DNA of 64,000 bases from the NCBI GenBank assembly GCA_013396755.1, contig VWZF01006750.1, positions 4,581,293 through 4,645,292 on the forward strand. Direction: 5' to 3'. The notes under the pieces were generated by a model. That model made no database searches. It saw nothing but the letters and a program-made list of their open reading frames with translations, and was not told the DNA's origin. Below, piece after piece: positions 11,736 to 23,232 of this stretch (position 1 is the first letter of the stretch; the number at the start of each line of letters is the position of its first letter). Origin of the DNA: Sclerurus mexicanus. Taxonomy: Eukaryota > Chordata > Aves > Passeriformes > Furnariidae. Both the position numbers and the translations under genes were made by a program.

Positions 11736-12370
11736 TCACCCTTTAATAGCCCCATATGGCCAGTGTGAAAGTCTAATGGAGAATGGAGATTAACAGTAGA
11801 TTATTGCGATGTGAATGAAATCATGCTGCTGCTGAGTGCTGCTGTACAGGACACACTGGAACTTCCATACAAGCTGGAGTCAAAGGCAGCCGAGTGGTGC
11901 CACAACCAATATCACTGATGTCTCTCTCTGCACCCCTCTGATCACAGGGCTTGCTTGCACTTAGAGGAATGCCCAGTATACCTGGAATCGCCTACTACTG
12001 TGAGGGGGACACAGACCTTCCATCTGCCATGCACCGGTCCAGACTGCACTGGAACAGGGTGAAGCTCCAGAATATCTGCAGTACAGTGATGACACCACCA
12101 TGTGGGGTAATACAGCAGAAAAAACTATTGAGAAACAGAAGAAACAGTTCCAATCCTTCTCAAAACTGGTTTTGCCATAAAACAAAGGTCAAGGAACCTG
12201 CACAGGAGATTCAGTTTTTAGGAAAAAAATTACAAGGTAGAGCTTGTGGGACCCCAATGGGCATGATCAACAAAATCACAGCTGCTCATGCACCAGTAAA
12301 TAAGAAACACATGCAAGCTTTCTTAGGCATTGTAGGTTTCCAGAGAACCACCTTCCAAATGACACACTGA
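11736..12370 (+). pseudogene. Retroviral reverse transcriptase relic, stops and frameshift
   Basis: Reverse transcriptase copies viral RNA into DNA. The N-terminal motif SPFNSPIWPV is read at 11736-11765 and is followed at once by an in-frame TGA (11766-11768). The frame then reads NGEWRLTVDY (from about 11775) and stops again at 11916-11918. The catalytic box reads YSDD (12082-12093), followed by WGNTAEKTIE. After a shift into another frame the thumb-side motif QEIQFLGKK appears (from about 12203), then NKITAAHAP and QAFLGIVGF. The catalytic aspartate pair survives, but at least two stops and a frameshift disable the gene. Confidence 0.75.
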
Positions 12371-12399
12371 TTGTCAGCCCTCTCTGTCAAGTGACCTGG

Positions 12400-12665
12400 A
12401 AGAAGAATGATTTCAAATGCAGCACTGAGCAACAACAAGCCTTCAAATAAATCAAACAGGTGATCACTCATGCAGTAGCCCTTGGGTCAGTCTGGACAGG
12501 GCAAGATGTTAAAAGTGTGCAGTACACCACAGTCAGGGAGAATGGCCTTACCTGAAGCCTCTGAGAGAAAGCACCGGGGGAGCCTTCAGGTCAGAAACTA
12601 GGGGTTTGGAGTCAGGGACACAGAGCACCTGAGGCCTGCTACAATCCAAATGAAAAAGGGATACT
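12400..12665 (+). pseudogene. Start of retroviral connection/RNase H region, broken
   Basis: In the frame starting at 12403 the sequence reads KNDFKCSTEQQQAFK and then meets TAA at 12448. It continues as IKQVITHAVALGSVWTGQDV before another stop near 12550. The position just downstream of reverse transcriptase and the F-x-W/C-S/T-x-EQQ-x-AF pattern fit the connection to RNase H in retroviral pol. The conserved acidic residues of RNase H cannot be placed with confidence, and the similarity fades after about 12665. Confidence 0.55.
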
Positions 12666-12997
12666 GGTAGAGAAACTGGTTTGAGTTTTGGACGGTATAT
12701 TGGACTAGTAAGGAAAGTAAAGTACTGAAGTATGTTAAAGCAGGTCACTTCAGCTGAAAAGACAGGATATCACTTCTGGAAAAAATGGCTTTAAAGAGAA
12801 ATGCTTTCATAACTCTAAGAGAGCTGATAGTCTTCAAATTTGAAGCCCAGGAGCTTCACTCCTTCCTTCAAATAAAATTATTTAGACTTAAAAGAAAAGT
12901 TTTGAAAAAAATAAAATATGTGTTTCAGAGCCATAGCTACCTGACTGTCAGGCAAAAATGTAGAGCACAGCAAAAGTCAAGTCAACAGATGCCTTTC
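12666..12997. other. Unassigned spacer between retroviral remnant and CR1 tail
   Basis: This may still be decayed retroviral pol, but no motif is visible. A frame from 12785 to 13009 runs into the CR1 tail and looks like chance. Confidence 0.4.
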
Positions 12998-13102
12998 ACA
13001 GAATCATAGAATAGCCTGAGTTACAAAGGACCCAAAAGGCTCATAGGTCTAACTCCTGGCCCTGCACAGGACAACCTCAAGAATCACACCATATGCCTTT
13101 TC
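12998..13102 (-). mobile_element. CR1 3'-end fragment, minus strand
   Basis: CACAGAATCATAGAATAGCC (from 12998), then GAGTTACAAAGGACCC and a block matching CTAACTCCTGGCCCTGCACA, is the reverse complement of a CR1 tail. Only about 100 bp of the 3' UTR is present, which is typical of a severely 5'-truncated LINE insertion. Confidence 0.85.
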
Positions 13103-15470
13103 CAGACAGGAAAATTAATGATACGGAAACTTTCTCACTCTAACAACTTCAGTTTTGCCAAAACTGACCTTCACTAAACTGCACTTCTTTCTACTAATGG
13201 TCAGAGTTAAAACTCTGCAGGGCCAGGACTTCATGTTTCTATTCAATAAAAAGTCAGCTTAGAGCAGCCTCATGTTATTTGTATATTACTTGCACTTTTA
13301 ACTCCTCTAGGAACATCAGAGAGGTTTGACATGGGGGGGGTGGGGGGGGGAAACAAAAAGGAAAGAAAAAGCCTTCCAAGAAATAAAAAAACTATCATTC
13401 TATGAATGCAGTCATGGGTAACGGTAGAAGATCCACATCCTTAGAGCCAACCACTGGATAGGACTAGGGCAAAAAAAACCCTAACAGCATGGCATACACT
13501 TCGGAATCGAATCTGAGTGGGTGAAGATCTGGAATGGTGACAGGCACAAGGCCGAAGTGTGAATGACTTTGAGAGGCTGCTCCTTCAGCTCTATTAGAAA
13601 CTGCAAATGCAGTCCCACAGATGAGGTGTGCTGAATGCTAAGCTTAATGACTGTCTTCCTAGTGAAAATAATACCCACACCTCACCACCAGAACTACAGT
13701 GCATATCCCAGGAAAGTACAGAATATGAATGCAACTAATGCAATCTTACATGGTTTGATCACTCATCCAGATCATCAAGAAATATCACAGAACAAAGGAA
13801 GGATTTTTCTTCTATTTTATCCTCAGAAAACACTCTGAATACCACAGTGGCCCAATAAGCAAAATAATGCAAGGGGCAACAAATAAATCTACTGAAAATT
13901 TGTCCATGTACAAAAAACTTGCTATTCGTTCCCATTTATTGCACTCTTTATAACTTTGCGCATAACAATGAAATGAGCATTCAGCTTTGACTTATCCTCA
14001 ATTAGATAAGGGAGAGAGATCAAACATCTACAGCCACAAAATTACAGCCAAGGAAAGATCTGACAATTATTGATCGGCTTAAGCAGAACTCAAAGGGAAA
14101 AAAGACACAAGCTATGGACTTCTAATGAACTGTAAATAAACTGCAGAAAGAGACAACATTTTGTAGGGAATAGATCAAGTTTCACACTTGACAAAACTGC
14201 TAAAAGAGCTTTTACAGCTAAAAAATACCCAATAAAAAGGAAGTCGTCTCCTTTTCTTGGAGCTTTGGTACCATGCTCAGGAACTTAAGAATCAAAGTCC
14301 TGTAAGACTACATATATCCCTAGCAAAGGACTATGCAACAAGGTCACAAGATCATCAGTTTTCCACTGAAAGAAATATTACATACATTTCTACACATTAT
14401 ACTCAGGTTGGATATTTTTTTCCATAGAACCGCAAGACTGAATTGAAAAAAGGAAGTGAATCAATACATTCCTCAGGAGGTTATGAAGGCTAACATACTA
14501 TTCACAACAAACAATACAAGATTCCTCTTAAAGAGCATGACCAGACAGGAACAATTTTAACTGACACTTTTAAAAATATATCCTATTATAGCCAGTCAAC
14601 CCCCTCCAACTTCCAAAAGCAAGGCTGATTTCAGTGAACTTTTAATTCAGATTCTATTCTTCAGACTACTCCAAGGCTGAGCTGATCTATTAAAATTTGC
14701 TATGGAAATTTGCCATTTTCCCCTACTGTCATTATCTTGCATTCTGGTCTGACATAACTTTATGCCTACCTTCCATGGTATTGGAAAGCAAGCACCTTCT
14801 ATCAGTAGAGAATACTAGAATTAGCATCCAGTTTCTGGAACTCGCTTTATTAATGAAACATGCAGTACTCAATAGCAGTAAAGAGACTGAGGAGATAATG
14901 TCTTTCAGCACTGCCTCCAAGGTGGCACCATGTCACTTAACAGATGCTATGCCCCTTGGCAAATGCCCATCAACCCTGCAGCTGTGACTGTCTTTACAGG
15001 AACATTAGTCTTCAAGACACCAGCGGTGTTCCCCTGCATCCCTATGGTGCCTTCTGGTCTTGGGAAAGTCACCAACTCATTCAAGCATTAAAATGGTTAA
15101 TGCTTTCAGTGTTATTGTAAAGACATAATGAAACACATAAGAGCTAAAGTCTTTAAGTGACAAACCCTTCTGAAACAAATAGGCGCAGCAAAAAGTGGGG
15201 ACCAACAGCACCAAAAAGAAAAACTGCCTTACAAATGGCATACAAAGTAATTATTCATTATTTTGGTATTATCCCAAACACTCAAATGGGAAAGTTCCAT
15301 TGCTAAATGTTGGATCATACATCTGCTGTTTGCTGAGAGCATATGGCACAATTGTAACAGGAACTGCTGATTAAGGGAATACACCAGTTTATGTGGACAC
15401 TGAAGCACAGCTTCAGAAGCACTTGTACTGTTTCATCTGTCACTAATGACATACAAGTTGCTCTACCATT
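13103..15470. other. Unique non-coding DNA with one G-run
   Basis: No gene or dispersed repeat was recognised. A G-run of 8 and then 9 G separated by a single T lies at 13333-13350. Short frames (to about 96 codons near 14700) overlap in antisense and have no family resemblance. Confidence 0.55.
13333..13350 (+). repeat. Poly-G tract with G-quadruplex potential
   Basis: Eight G, one T and nine G in a row. A tract like this can fold into a quadruplex and tends to vary in length by slippage; it is also prone to sequencing error. No role is evident. Confidence 0.9.
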
Positions 15471-16178
15471 CACAGACCCATAGAATGGCTTGAGTTGGAA
15501 GGGACCTTAAAGGTTATCTAGATTGAATCCCCTTCCCATGGGCTTGCACACCTTCCACTAAGACCAGGTTGCTCCAAGGCCCATCCAGCCCAGCCTTGAA
15601 CACTTCCAGGAACAGGGTGTCCACAGCTCCTCTGGGCTACCTGTTCCAGTGCCTCACCACACTCACATTAAAGAATTTCTTTCTAATATCTGAAGTTACT
15701 CTCTTTCAGTTTGAAGCCATTACCCCTTGTGCTATCTCCTCACACACCCTTGTAAAAAGTCCCTTCTCTGACTTTCTCACAGGCCCTGTTCAAGGTACTA
15801 GAAGGTGCTACACTGTCTGCCCAGAGCCTTCTTTTCTCCAGGCTGAAGAACCCCAGCTCTCCCAGCTTGTCTGCAGAGGAGAGATGCTCCAGCCCTTTGA
15901 TCATCTTCACGGTCTCCTCTGGACCCACGCTAAGACATCCCAGTCCCTCTTGTTTGGGTCTGCAGAGCTGGATGCAGTGCTCCAGGTGGGGTGTCACCAG
16001 AGCAGAGTAGAGGGGAAAACCACCTCCACTGACCTGCTGGCCACACTGCTTTTGGTACAGCCCAGAACATAATTGACCTTCGGGGCAGCAAGTGCACATT
16101 GTCACTCATGTCCAGCCTCTCACTCCTCAGCACCCCCAAGTCCTTCTTCCCAGGGTTGCTCTCAGTCCATTTTCCGCT
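15471..16178 (-). mobile_element. CR1 LINE 3' portion, minus strand, about 0.7 kb
   Basis: The left end reads CATAGAATGGCTTGAGTTGG and then AAGGGACCTTAAAGG, the reverse complement of a CR1 3' end. Going right it passes AGCCCAGCCTTGAACACTTC, GGGCTACCTGTTCCAGTGCC, AGAATTTCTTTCTAATATCT, TTTCTCCAGGCTGAAGAACC and CAGTGCTCCAGGTGGGGTGT, in the order expected for the antisense of the CR1 3' UTR and the end of ORF2. A 167-codon plus-strand frame at 15569-16072 and minus-strand frames here are shadows inside the element. This is the best preserved minus-strand copy in the window. Confidence 0.93.
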
Positions 16179-19100
16179 CATGGAGTATCAGGATTCAAGT
16201 ACCTGTTTGTAGGGCCCTGTTTTGAACCCTTCACACAATCCATATTTTTTCTTTTCTCAATGTGTAGCTAGGACACAAAGTCACTCAGCAGACTAAACAA
16301 CACAAAAGTAAAGGTCATCTCTCAGGCTAAACTCCAGAGAAAATAAGTACTTTCAGAATTATTTTGTTATGATAACTTATTAAAAAAAAAAAAGTCTTTG
16401 GGTGACAAGATCAGACTTATGATCGGTCCTAAAAGTCTGCATTAAACTCTGCAAGCAAGATATGCCCAGCAAAAACCTTCTAACTAATTTGTGTTAGACT
16501 AACCAATTCAGAATGTATGGATAAGTGTATATAATTTCCTATTTACTTGAACTTATTACTTCAGTCCTCTACAACCTCCCGTTCCTCAATAAGCAAAGCA
16601 CTCCTTTGTCTATTTGAGCAGACAAATGGTCTTATTTGACATAAAGGAGTGGACATACAGGATGCTATGGATTAGTCCTACTCTTTCATCTGCTTTCAAT
16701 AAATAAAAAGGATATTCAGTATCTTACTGCTCCTTTTATTAAGATTTCTGTTTTCCTTACAGTCTTGCAATGAATTACAAAACCTATGTTTTCTCTTATT
16801 CAGCTTTAACAAATTAGCAGTGTGTATTTGCCAAGCACAGGAATTCAGCATTCCACATTTGACTGAATGAGGAAGTCATTAGCAGGTCAAAGTTGAAATG
16901 GTTGCAAGCCTGTTTAAAGTTATTTACAGTCTTATACAAATACTTCATGGCTGTGCAGTGCACATGGTGCTCTCACACACTCACTCCTGCCTGATTTGAG
17001 GTTATCACATCCAAGGAAACATTTGCAATATTCAGGCCAATAGATTACTTTAAGTGGTATAGTCTCATCTTGATTGATTCTGACTGAAGCTTTAAGAGTC
17101 TCCTTTTACAGAAGAGGATCAGAGGATCTGAAGAAAGTTTCAAACAAAAGGCCAACGCACCCACCCATAAAATGGAGAAAGCAGCCAACTAAGACTTTCA
17201 ACTCTGCTCAGGAATATGGCTATTTCAATGCAAGGAACAAAACATGTAGGATTGCAAATGGAAAATACAAAGAAAGTGAGGTTTAGGAGCAAGGTAACTT
17301 AAAACAGAAGGAGCTCAACTGTCAAAGTATTCCTTAAGACTTTTAGAAGATATGATTGGACAGACAATTCAGATCATCATGAAAATTTAATTAGTTATCT
17401 AATAGGAAAGAGTATTGTAGACAGCATATTGCAGCCCACTCGAAAACTTTCAACTCACAAAAACAAAGCATTGCTGGGAATAGACACACCAGAACTACCA
17501 GTAAAAATCCAGAAGTTAAAGGCCAGCCTTGCTGCAGTTGATTTTAAGCTATTATAGAGCCATATATGTACTTGCAATACACGTATCTGTTCTTTAATCC
17601 AGACCAATCCAGCTAATCCTACCCCGATCAGCCAGTTCATACGTGTCATCAGCAATCACTAAAGCTGCTGTGAAAGAAAAAACTTGTTTGAAAGAAGAGG
17701 TGAACCTGTATTTTTATTCCTCTCTATTCCTCCAACTCCTGCTCTGATTCCATTTGTTACATGATAGTAGTTTATGTTGTGTAAAGTTCTCAAACCTGGG
17801 ACATCAGCGCAAGGCACACACCTGGTCCGGCTCTGACACCTGTCATTGCTCCAGCAAAACTCCTCTGTACCATGCCCAGTGACCTGCTCCAAAGCAATTT
17901 TTCAGCTTCAGCCTGTAACATCTATAAGTCTTCCAAAAAATTCACATGCAAATAGACAAAATGACAGCTATAATCCTCAAGCTCTGGCAAATAGAAATGA
18001 CACAAGAACTGACCAAAGAGCACAAATCCAAGTTTCCCTCTGCAGTTTCTGAAGTTGAGAATACAAGGCAGCACTAGTGAGCTTCTGGAAAGGCAGTAAA
18101 TGCAGAAGGTGCTGTGCCACAGGAAAAAAATAATGTCTTGAGACATTTAAATTTTAGGGCAACGTGGACTGTGTCCCAACAATACCACTTTAACATAACA
18201 TTATCTTATCCTCATATTGCTCCTGTGGTGATGAAAATACCAAATCTCAGTGTTGTGAATTGGAGTACTAAAATATGTAAGGCAGATCAAGTAAAAGACT
18301 TAAGATTTTATAAAATGTCTTGTCTATCTTTTTACACAACTAAGACATTTAATAGTTTAAAGAGTTACTGTTGACAGACAAGTAAAAGTCAATGTTGAAT
18401 GAGGGGAAGGCTTGTAAGGTTGGCAAGGAACACTTGAGTTATGCCCTCATTTAGGAATAAGCTGTACAGAAATACAAGACCTAATTGGAAGCATTTCCAA
18501 AGCAAAAACTAGAAGAGCAGCTGAAAAATTCCCTGATGCTCTCTTTTGGGCTACATGAAATAATCTGTCTCTATGTGAAGGAAGTAGAACTACTAGAGAG
18601 AAATAAAATCACACACACAAGCTTCCATTCCAATAACCTCTCTTTACACTGCATTGGAAAAGTCAATTACTAAGTTTATCCCATTAAGCTGTAATTAATT
18701 TTGTCAATAAAAGTTGAATCAATCCCTGCTCCTGAGAATATATGCAACCCCACTATGAGGAAAGAGGAAATATTATTGTGCTGACAAACAGGCCACATGT
18801 AGTGATGGCACAAAGATGTGAAGAGCCACAAGGGTCCCAGGAGAGGATGGCTACAGAACATGCCACAAGAAAACAATATCACACAGCAACTGAAATGATA
18901 TAAAACTGACAGGATTCAGCAATAAGGGTCCAGTGAAACTTTATCTGTCAACACAGCACGTAATTCACCACCAGGACTGCCCAAGGCGCAACAGCACATA
19001 CAACAACAGAGTGCCCAAACTCATGGTACTTTGTACAAGGAAGGACAAATTATATCCAGTTATATCTTGTTTTCCCATCTCCCCACATCATTTAAGGTTA

Positions 19101-22100
19101 ATGTATCATGACATCACCTCCACTTCAAAATCAGGAGAAGCTTTGTTTTGTGTCCAGGCTTTACAAGTTCAGTCACACTGAACTTCATCTGAAACAGAGA
19201 TGTTCATTATCCATTCCCACAATGGCCTGCATGCTGAGTAAATGACAAACAAGTGGATTTGTGCAACATCTTTGGTGCTGGTTTTATCAGTTAGCTGTAA
19301 ATAGCATCCATCATACTACCATAACCATCAACACGGGACAAACACAGAAACAGAAAGCAGGAAACTGTACAGCAGTTGTAAGTGGTTGCCCAGCACAGCA
19401 TATCTTTAAATTTGATGTCTCTTTCCAAACTGTTATTTTGGTGACATCAGTATCAAAGGACTAGAAACACCCAACTGCTATCAAATTGAACTGTGAATGC
19501 ACACACACTCCTTTGCACCTAAAATCAATTTTGTTATTTAGGGTAGCAACAAGAACTGTATACACTGCTCTTGGACTAGACTCCAGGGGTAAGCAGCACT
19601 TTCCCAATGGCTTTTATAACAGCATAAATATGGTTAAAGTCAAAGGCAGTTTACAGATACTTCAGAGGGTTTCTCAAGGACTTAATCTGAAGAGGCAGCT
19701 GTCTATGAGAATGCAAGTCTCTGACTTCAAGTCTTAAGTCTTTATTAAGCATTTTCCAGCCATTTTTGCTCCCAAATGAACATTAGCAGGAGAAGAGACA
19801 CAGTAACATCAAAACCAGATGGCAGCATTTTTCTTAACTTGTAACATAAAGGAAAGAAGACTTTGCATTATGAAACATTATAGCCATGTTTATGAATCCA
19901 CATCCAAAATACAAATAGTTCCTTTCACCTCTAAGAAAGCAAAAAAATTGAATCCTGTTTCAATCAGTATGTAATTGCTTACTTTCAGAAAAAAATACAA
20001 TTTTGCCTTTTTTTAACTAATGAAGTAATGCTAATTAAACCCTGTAATTACTGAATACCAAATAAAACTGATCTTTTATTTTTACCTTTATTTTTCCTGA
20101 CACTATAACACTTGAAAAATAAAAGCAAAGTTAACTTTATACATGACTATGCACCAAAAGCATTCTTATAATGCTATTGATCAATGCTTGAACCACAGTA
20201 TGTCTCAGTAGTAAAGTAATCAACATGATTGGCTGAACAGAAAAGCAGTTATTTTTAAGATGATTAACGCCTGGAAGACACAAACACTTATGACTTACCT
20301 CAAATTCTCCATTTCCTACACAAAATTATTCTAAACAGGTATTTTTTCATCTCATATTTAAAGTATGTTTTAAAAATTATAGGCAAATCCAGAAGTCTGT
20401 CATTAGCAGCAACCATTTCTATCTTTTTTTCTATTCTGAAAGTCTTGTTGCAGATGAGTCTGACAAGTTAAAGCCAATTGCATCAACTCTTAAATGTACC
20501 ATGCAATAGAGGTTTCATCACAAGCCAAATATGAAATATCTTTAGAAACCAAGAAATACCATAGCTAATAATCACAAAAGTACTAGTTGTTCATGAATGC
20601 ATTTTTAAGTGCTAACAAACCTAGTTCTAAAATATCCATGCTAAGATGTCTAGGTTGGTATTATCAGGTATTGTACTGGCAACGTGTTCACAACCCAGAA
20701 AAAAGTCCAGGTATCAGCTGTTCCTAGAGATTGAACACAACTGTGGTCTAGTGACTAATCAGTGCAACTCAGCGCTCGCTTATGCACGGCAGCTTACCTA
20801 GGAAAGGGTTTGTTCCCCAGATTGAACTGTCAGCACTGGACACACAACGCTACTTCAAGGCCCATGTTCTCACCAGGTCAAACTTCACTAACTACTTCCT
20901 ATAGTTTAAAGAAAGTTGGAAAAATGTGACACAGCAGAATGGAAAATGGACATATCTTGAAAAACTGGGTCACTTGTATATCAGTCTTCCATGCCATTGG
21001 GCAAGTATTGCTGTGGAGACTTTGCCACTATAACCTGTACATAAATGAAATAGCAGTGATTCAAAGTAAAGTTGGCTTTAAAGACCTTTTTAACAAAAAA
21101 GGACAATTACCATTTTTAACAGTGCTAATACTTCCTCAATTGCCTCAAAGAACACTGGTTTTGTCTAGCGTGAGAATAAGATGCTTTTTTTCTTTTAAAG
21201 AAGTAGATATAAGTGCAAATGCATTAGGACACTTTCTGTGCGGCTACGTAGCTGTAATGAGAGGAAGACACTATTTCATACATTAGCTGATGTGCTCACT
21301 GAGAGCAGCAGATGCAAGTCCTCCTTCAATGGCATTACACCACTCAGAAAGGGATTTTTGTGAGCCTGGGTTTGACTACCTTATTATTACAGGTTCTATT
21401 ATAATCACTGTAATTAAGGAACTGACAGCACTTCCATTACGAATTCTTTTCCAGGGATTAATAATTGAGCTGTAAAATTTGCTTTGGGGTAGAGTTTTGC
21501 CTCTGGGTGTGAATGCCTTTTTCACTGCAAGAAAAAAAGGGGTCTAGGTTTTTGCACTTTTCTCTGAATACAGACAATTATAACGCTTAAAAACATCTGA
21601 AAGCATTCTGAGATACAGCACCTATAACCACAACACTTTCAGAGTTTTTTAAGAAAACAATTCAACACAAATGTCTTATTTTGGTTCTGTGAATATAACA
21701 TGGAAAAGACATTTATGAGATGTGGAGTCGGCTCGTGCCAGTGGACTCCCTTGTGTGTTTGGGCAGGTAACATCCCTGTGCTTCACCTTCCCTGTCTCTG
21801 GAAGCAGGATAATTGGCATAATGATCTACACATGAAATGCATTCAGTGAAACTCAGAGAACACACTGAGTAGCTGACATGGCTTTTTGAATATAATATGT
21901 GACTGTGGACCTTTGCACACCTGCAGAATCTCCATGCTTCCATTACATGCATTCACATAAACACTGTGCATGTGACAAGTTGGGCCACCTACAGACATTT
22001 GATGTCACCTTCATAAATATACTTGTCCCATATAATCAATAAGAGCTAATATCAAAGTTTCAGGATCCTGACTACACCTGAAAGTTAGAGGCTTAATTGC

Positions 22101-23070
22101 AGGAGTCTAGAGAGCTTAATATGCACATCACAGTAGCCTGTTTGTAACTACCCATATAACCTCCACACCAAAATTTTTCTAAGCTATTTAATCAAAGAAG
22201 TGTGACCAAGGCTTTAGCTTACTACAAGATTTTGAAAGTTATCACTGCTGGTATTATCTTTTGTCATATCCTTACATATACCTGACCAGAAACACATGTT
22301 ATAAAAACTGATCTCTCTAAAGTCTAGAGAACTTCTTTGCCTCTCAAAAGCAGAATCTCTCATAGATGAAAGATAAATCAACAACAAAACAGCTTTTGGA
22401 AGTAGTACTATCAGAAGAATTGCCCTACTTTCAAAACTCTGAACAAATGAACTCTTCTAGGGAGTACTGATAGGTGTACTTTCCTTAGGGTTTTTAAGCA
22501 GAAGGATTCATATTGAGATCTGACATCTGATACCACAGTCATGCCATCAACAGAATTTCAGGGCAGTTTGTGAACAGAAATCAGTCTCTTCGACGTGGTA
22601 TTTTACCTGCTTGCCTTGATACACAGTTATTAAGGATTGTGGAATCACTATCCATGGCATTATACTGACCAGAATAAAGTACCATTATATCTGTACAGGG
22701 AAAATGAGCTTTGGGCTTTAATCCTCTGACACTACATTCAAAATCACCTAATACTTGCAATGCTGCTTCTCTAAGATTATAATACTACCCTTAAAAACAT
22801 AAAAAAGACTGCTCCATAAATGCTTAAGGCAAAAGCTAAATGACAGCAGAAATGAGAACAAGCAAACCAAGGGGAACATGTTGAAATTAACACTTCATTG
22901 TACCAGTACAACTTAAAATGTACATATATTCTCACTTCAAATAAAAAATATATAATATTTGTTTATAACTATGGCTTTCAGGAAACATTTTAAAAAATGC
23001 CTTTGAATCACTGTTAAAATCACATTATTCCTTCAAATAAACCCAAACAAGGGGGAAAAAAATTGCTTGT
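16179..23070. other. Long stretch of unique non-coding DNA
   Basis: About 7 kb of AT-rich DNA without a recognised gene, exon or interspersed repeat. Frames of 60-115 codons occur on both strands (for instance 20939-21286, plus, 115 codons) but have no domain, no splice-site context and AT-driven composition. Short A or T runs are common. It may contain conserved non-coding elements that only an alignment could show. Confidence 0.55.
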
Positions 23071-23094
23071 TTTACTGCACTTAAGTGCAGTAAA
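23071..23094. repeat. Perfect 24-bp palindrome
   Basis: TTTACTGCACTTAAGTGCAG followed by TAAA is exactly its own reverse complement, with the dyad centre in CTTAAG. It lies immediately before a CR1 tail fragment. By chance about 0.004 perfect 24-bp palindromes are expected in 64 kb at even base composition. It could be the fused end of an inverted-repeat element or a small hairpin locus. Confidence 0.97.
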
Positions 23095-23103
23095 TCACTT
23101 AAG

Positions 23104-23232
23104 TCCTTACAGACCAGGTTGGATGGAGCTCTGAGCAACCTGGTCTAGAGAAAGGTGTGCCTACCCACAGCAGAGGGGTTGAAACTAGACTGTATTTAAA
23201 GGCCCTTCCAACCCAAGCCATTCTATGATTCT
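23104..23232 (+). mobile_element. CR1 3'-end fragment, plus strand
   Basis: AGACCAGGTTGGATGGAGCT, GAGCAACCTGGTCTAGAGAA, a block matching the CR1 tail and finally CCATTCTATGATTCTTA form the last 130 bp of a CR1 3' UTR. The insertion abuts the 24-bp palindrome on its left. Confidence 0.92.

Larger units (their letters stand above)
11040..12665 (+). mobile_element. Decayed endogenous retrovirus (ERV-L-like), gag end to start of RNase H
   Basis: This is an internal fragment of an old endogenous retrovirus with no LTR recognised on either side. The order fits a retroviral genome: probable end of gag (about 11040-11330), a protease active-site relic (about 11440-11510), a spacer, reverse transcriptase (about 11736-12370), then the start of the connection/RNase H part (about 12400-12665). 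The reading frame is broken many times by stops and frameshifts, so no functional product is possible. I place it nearest to the avian ERV-L group from the look of its pol motifs; this is recognition, not a search. A short minus-strand CR1 tail begins about 330 bp downstream. Confidence 0.75.

Noticed and set aside
15569..16072. 167-codon plus-strand frame as a gene
   Set aside because: It lies wholly inside a minus-strand CR1 copy and reads the antisense of that element.
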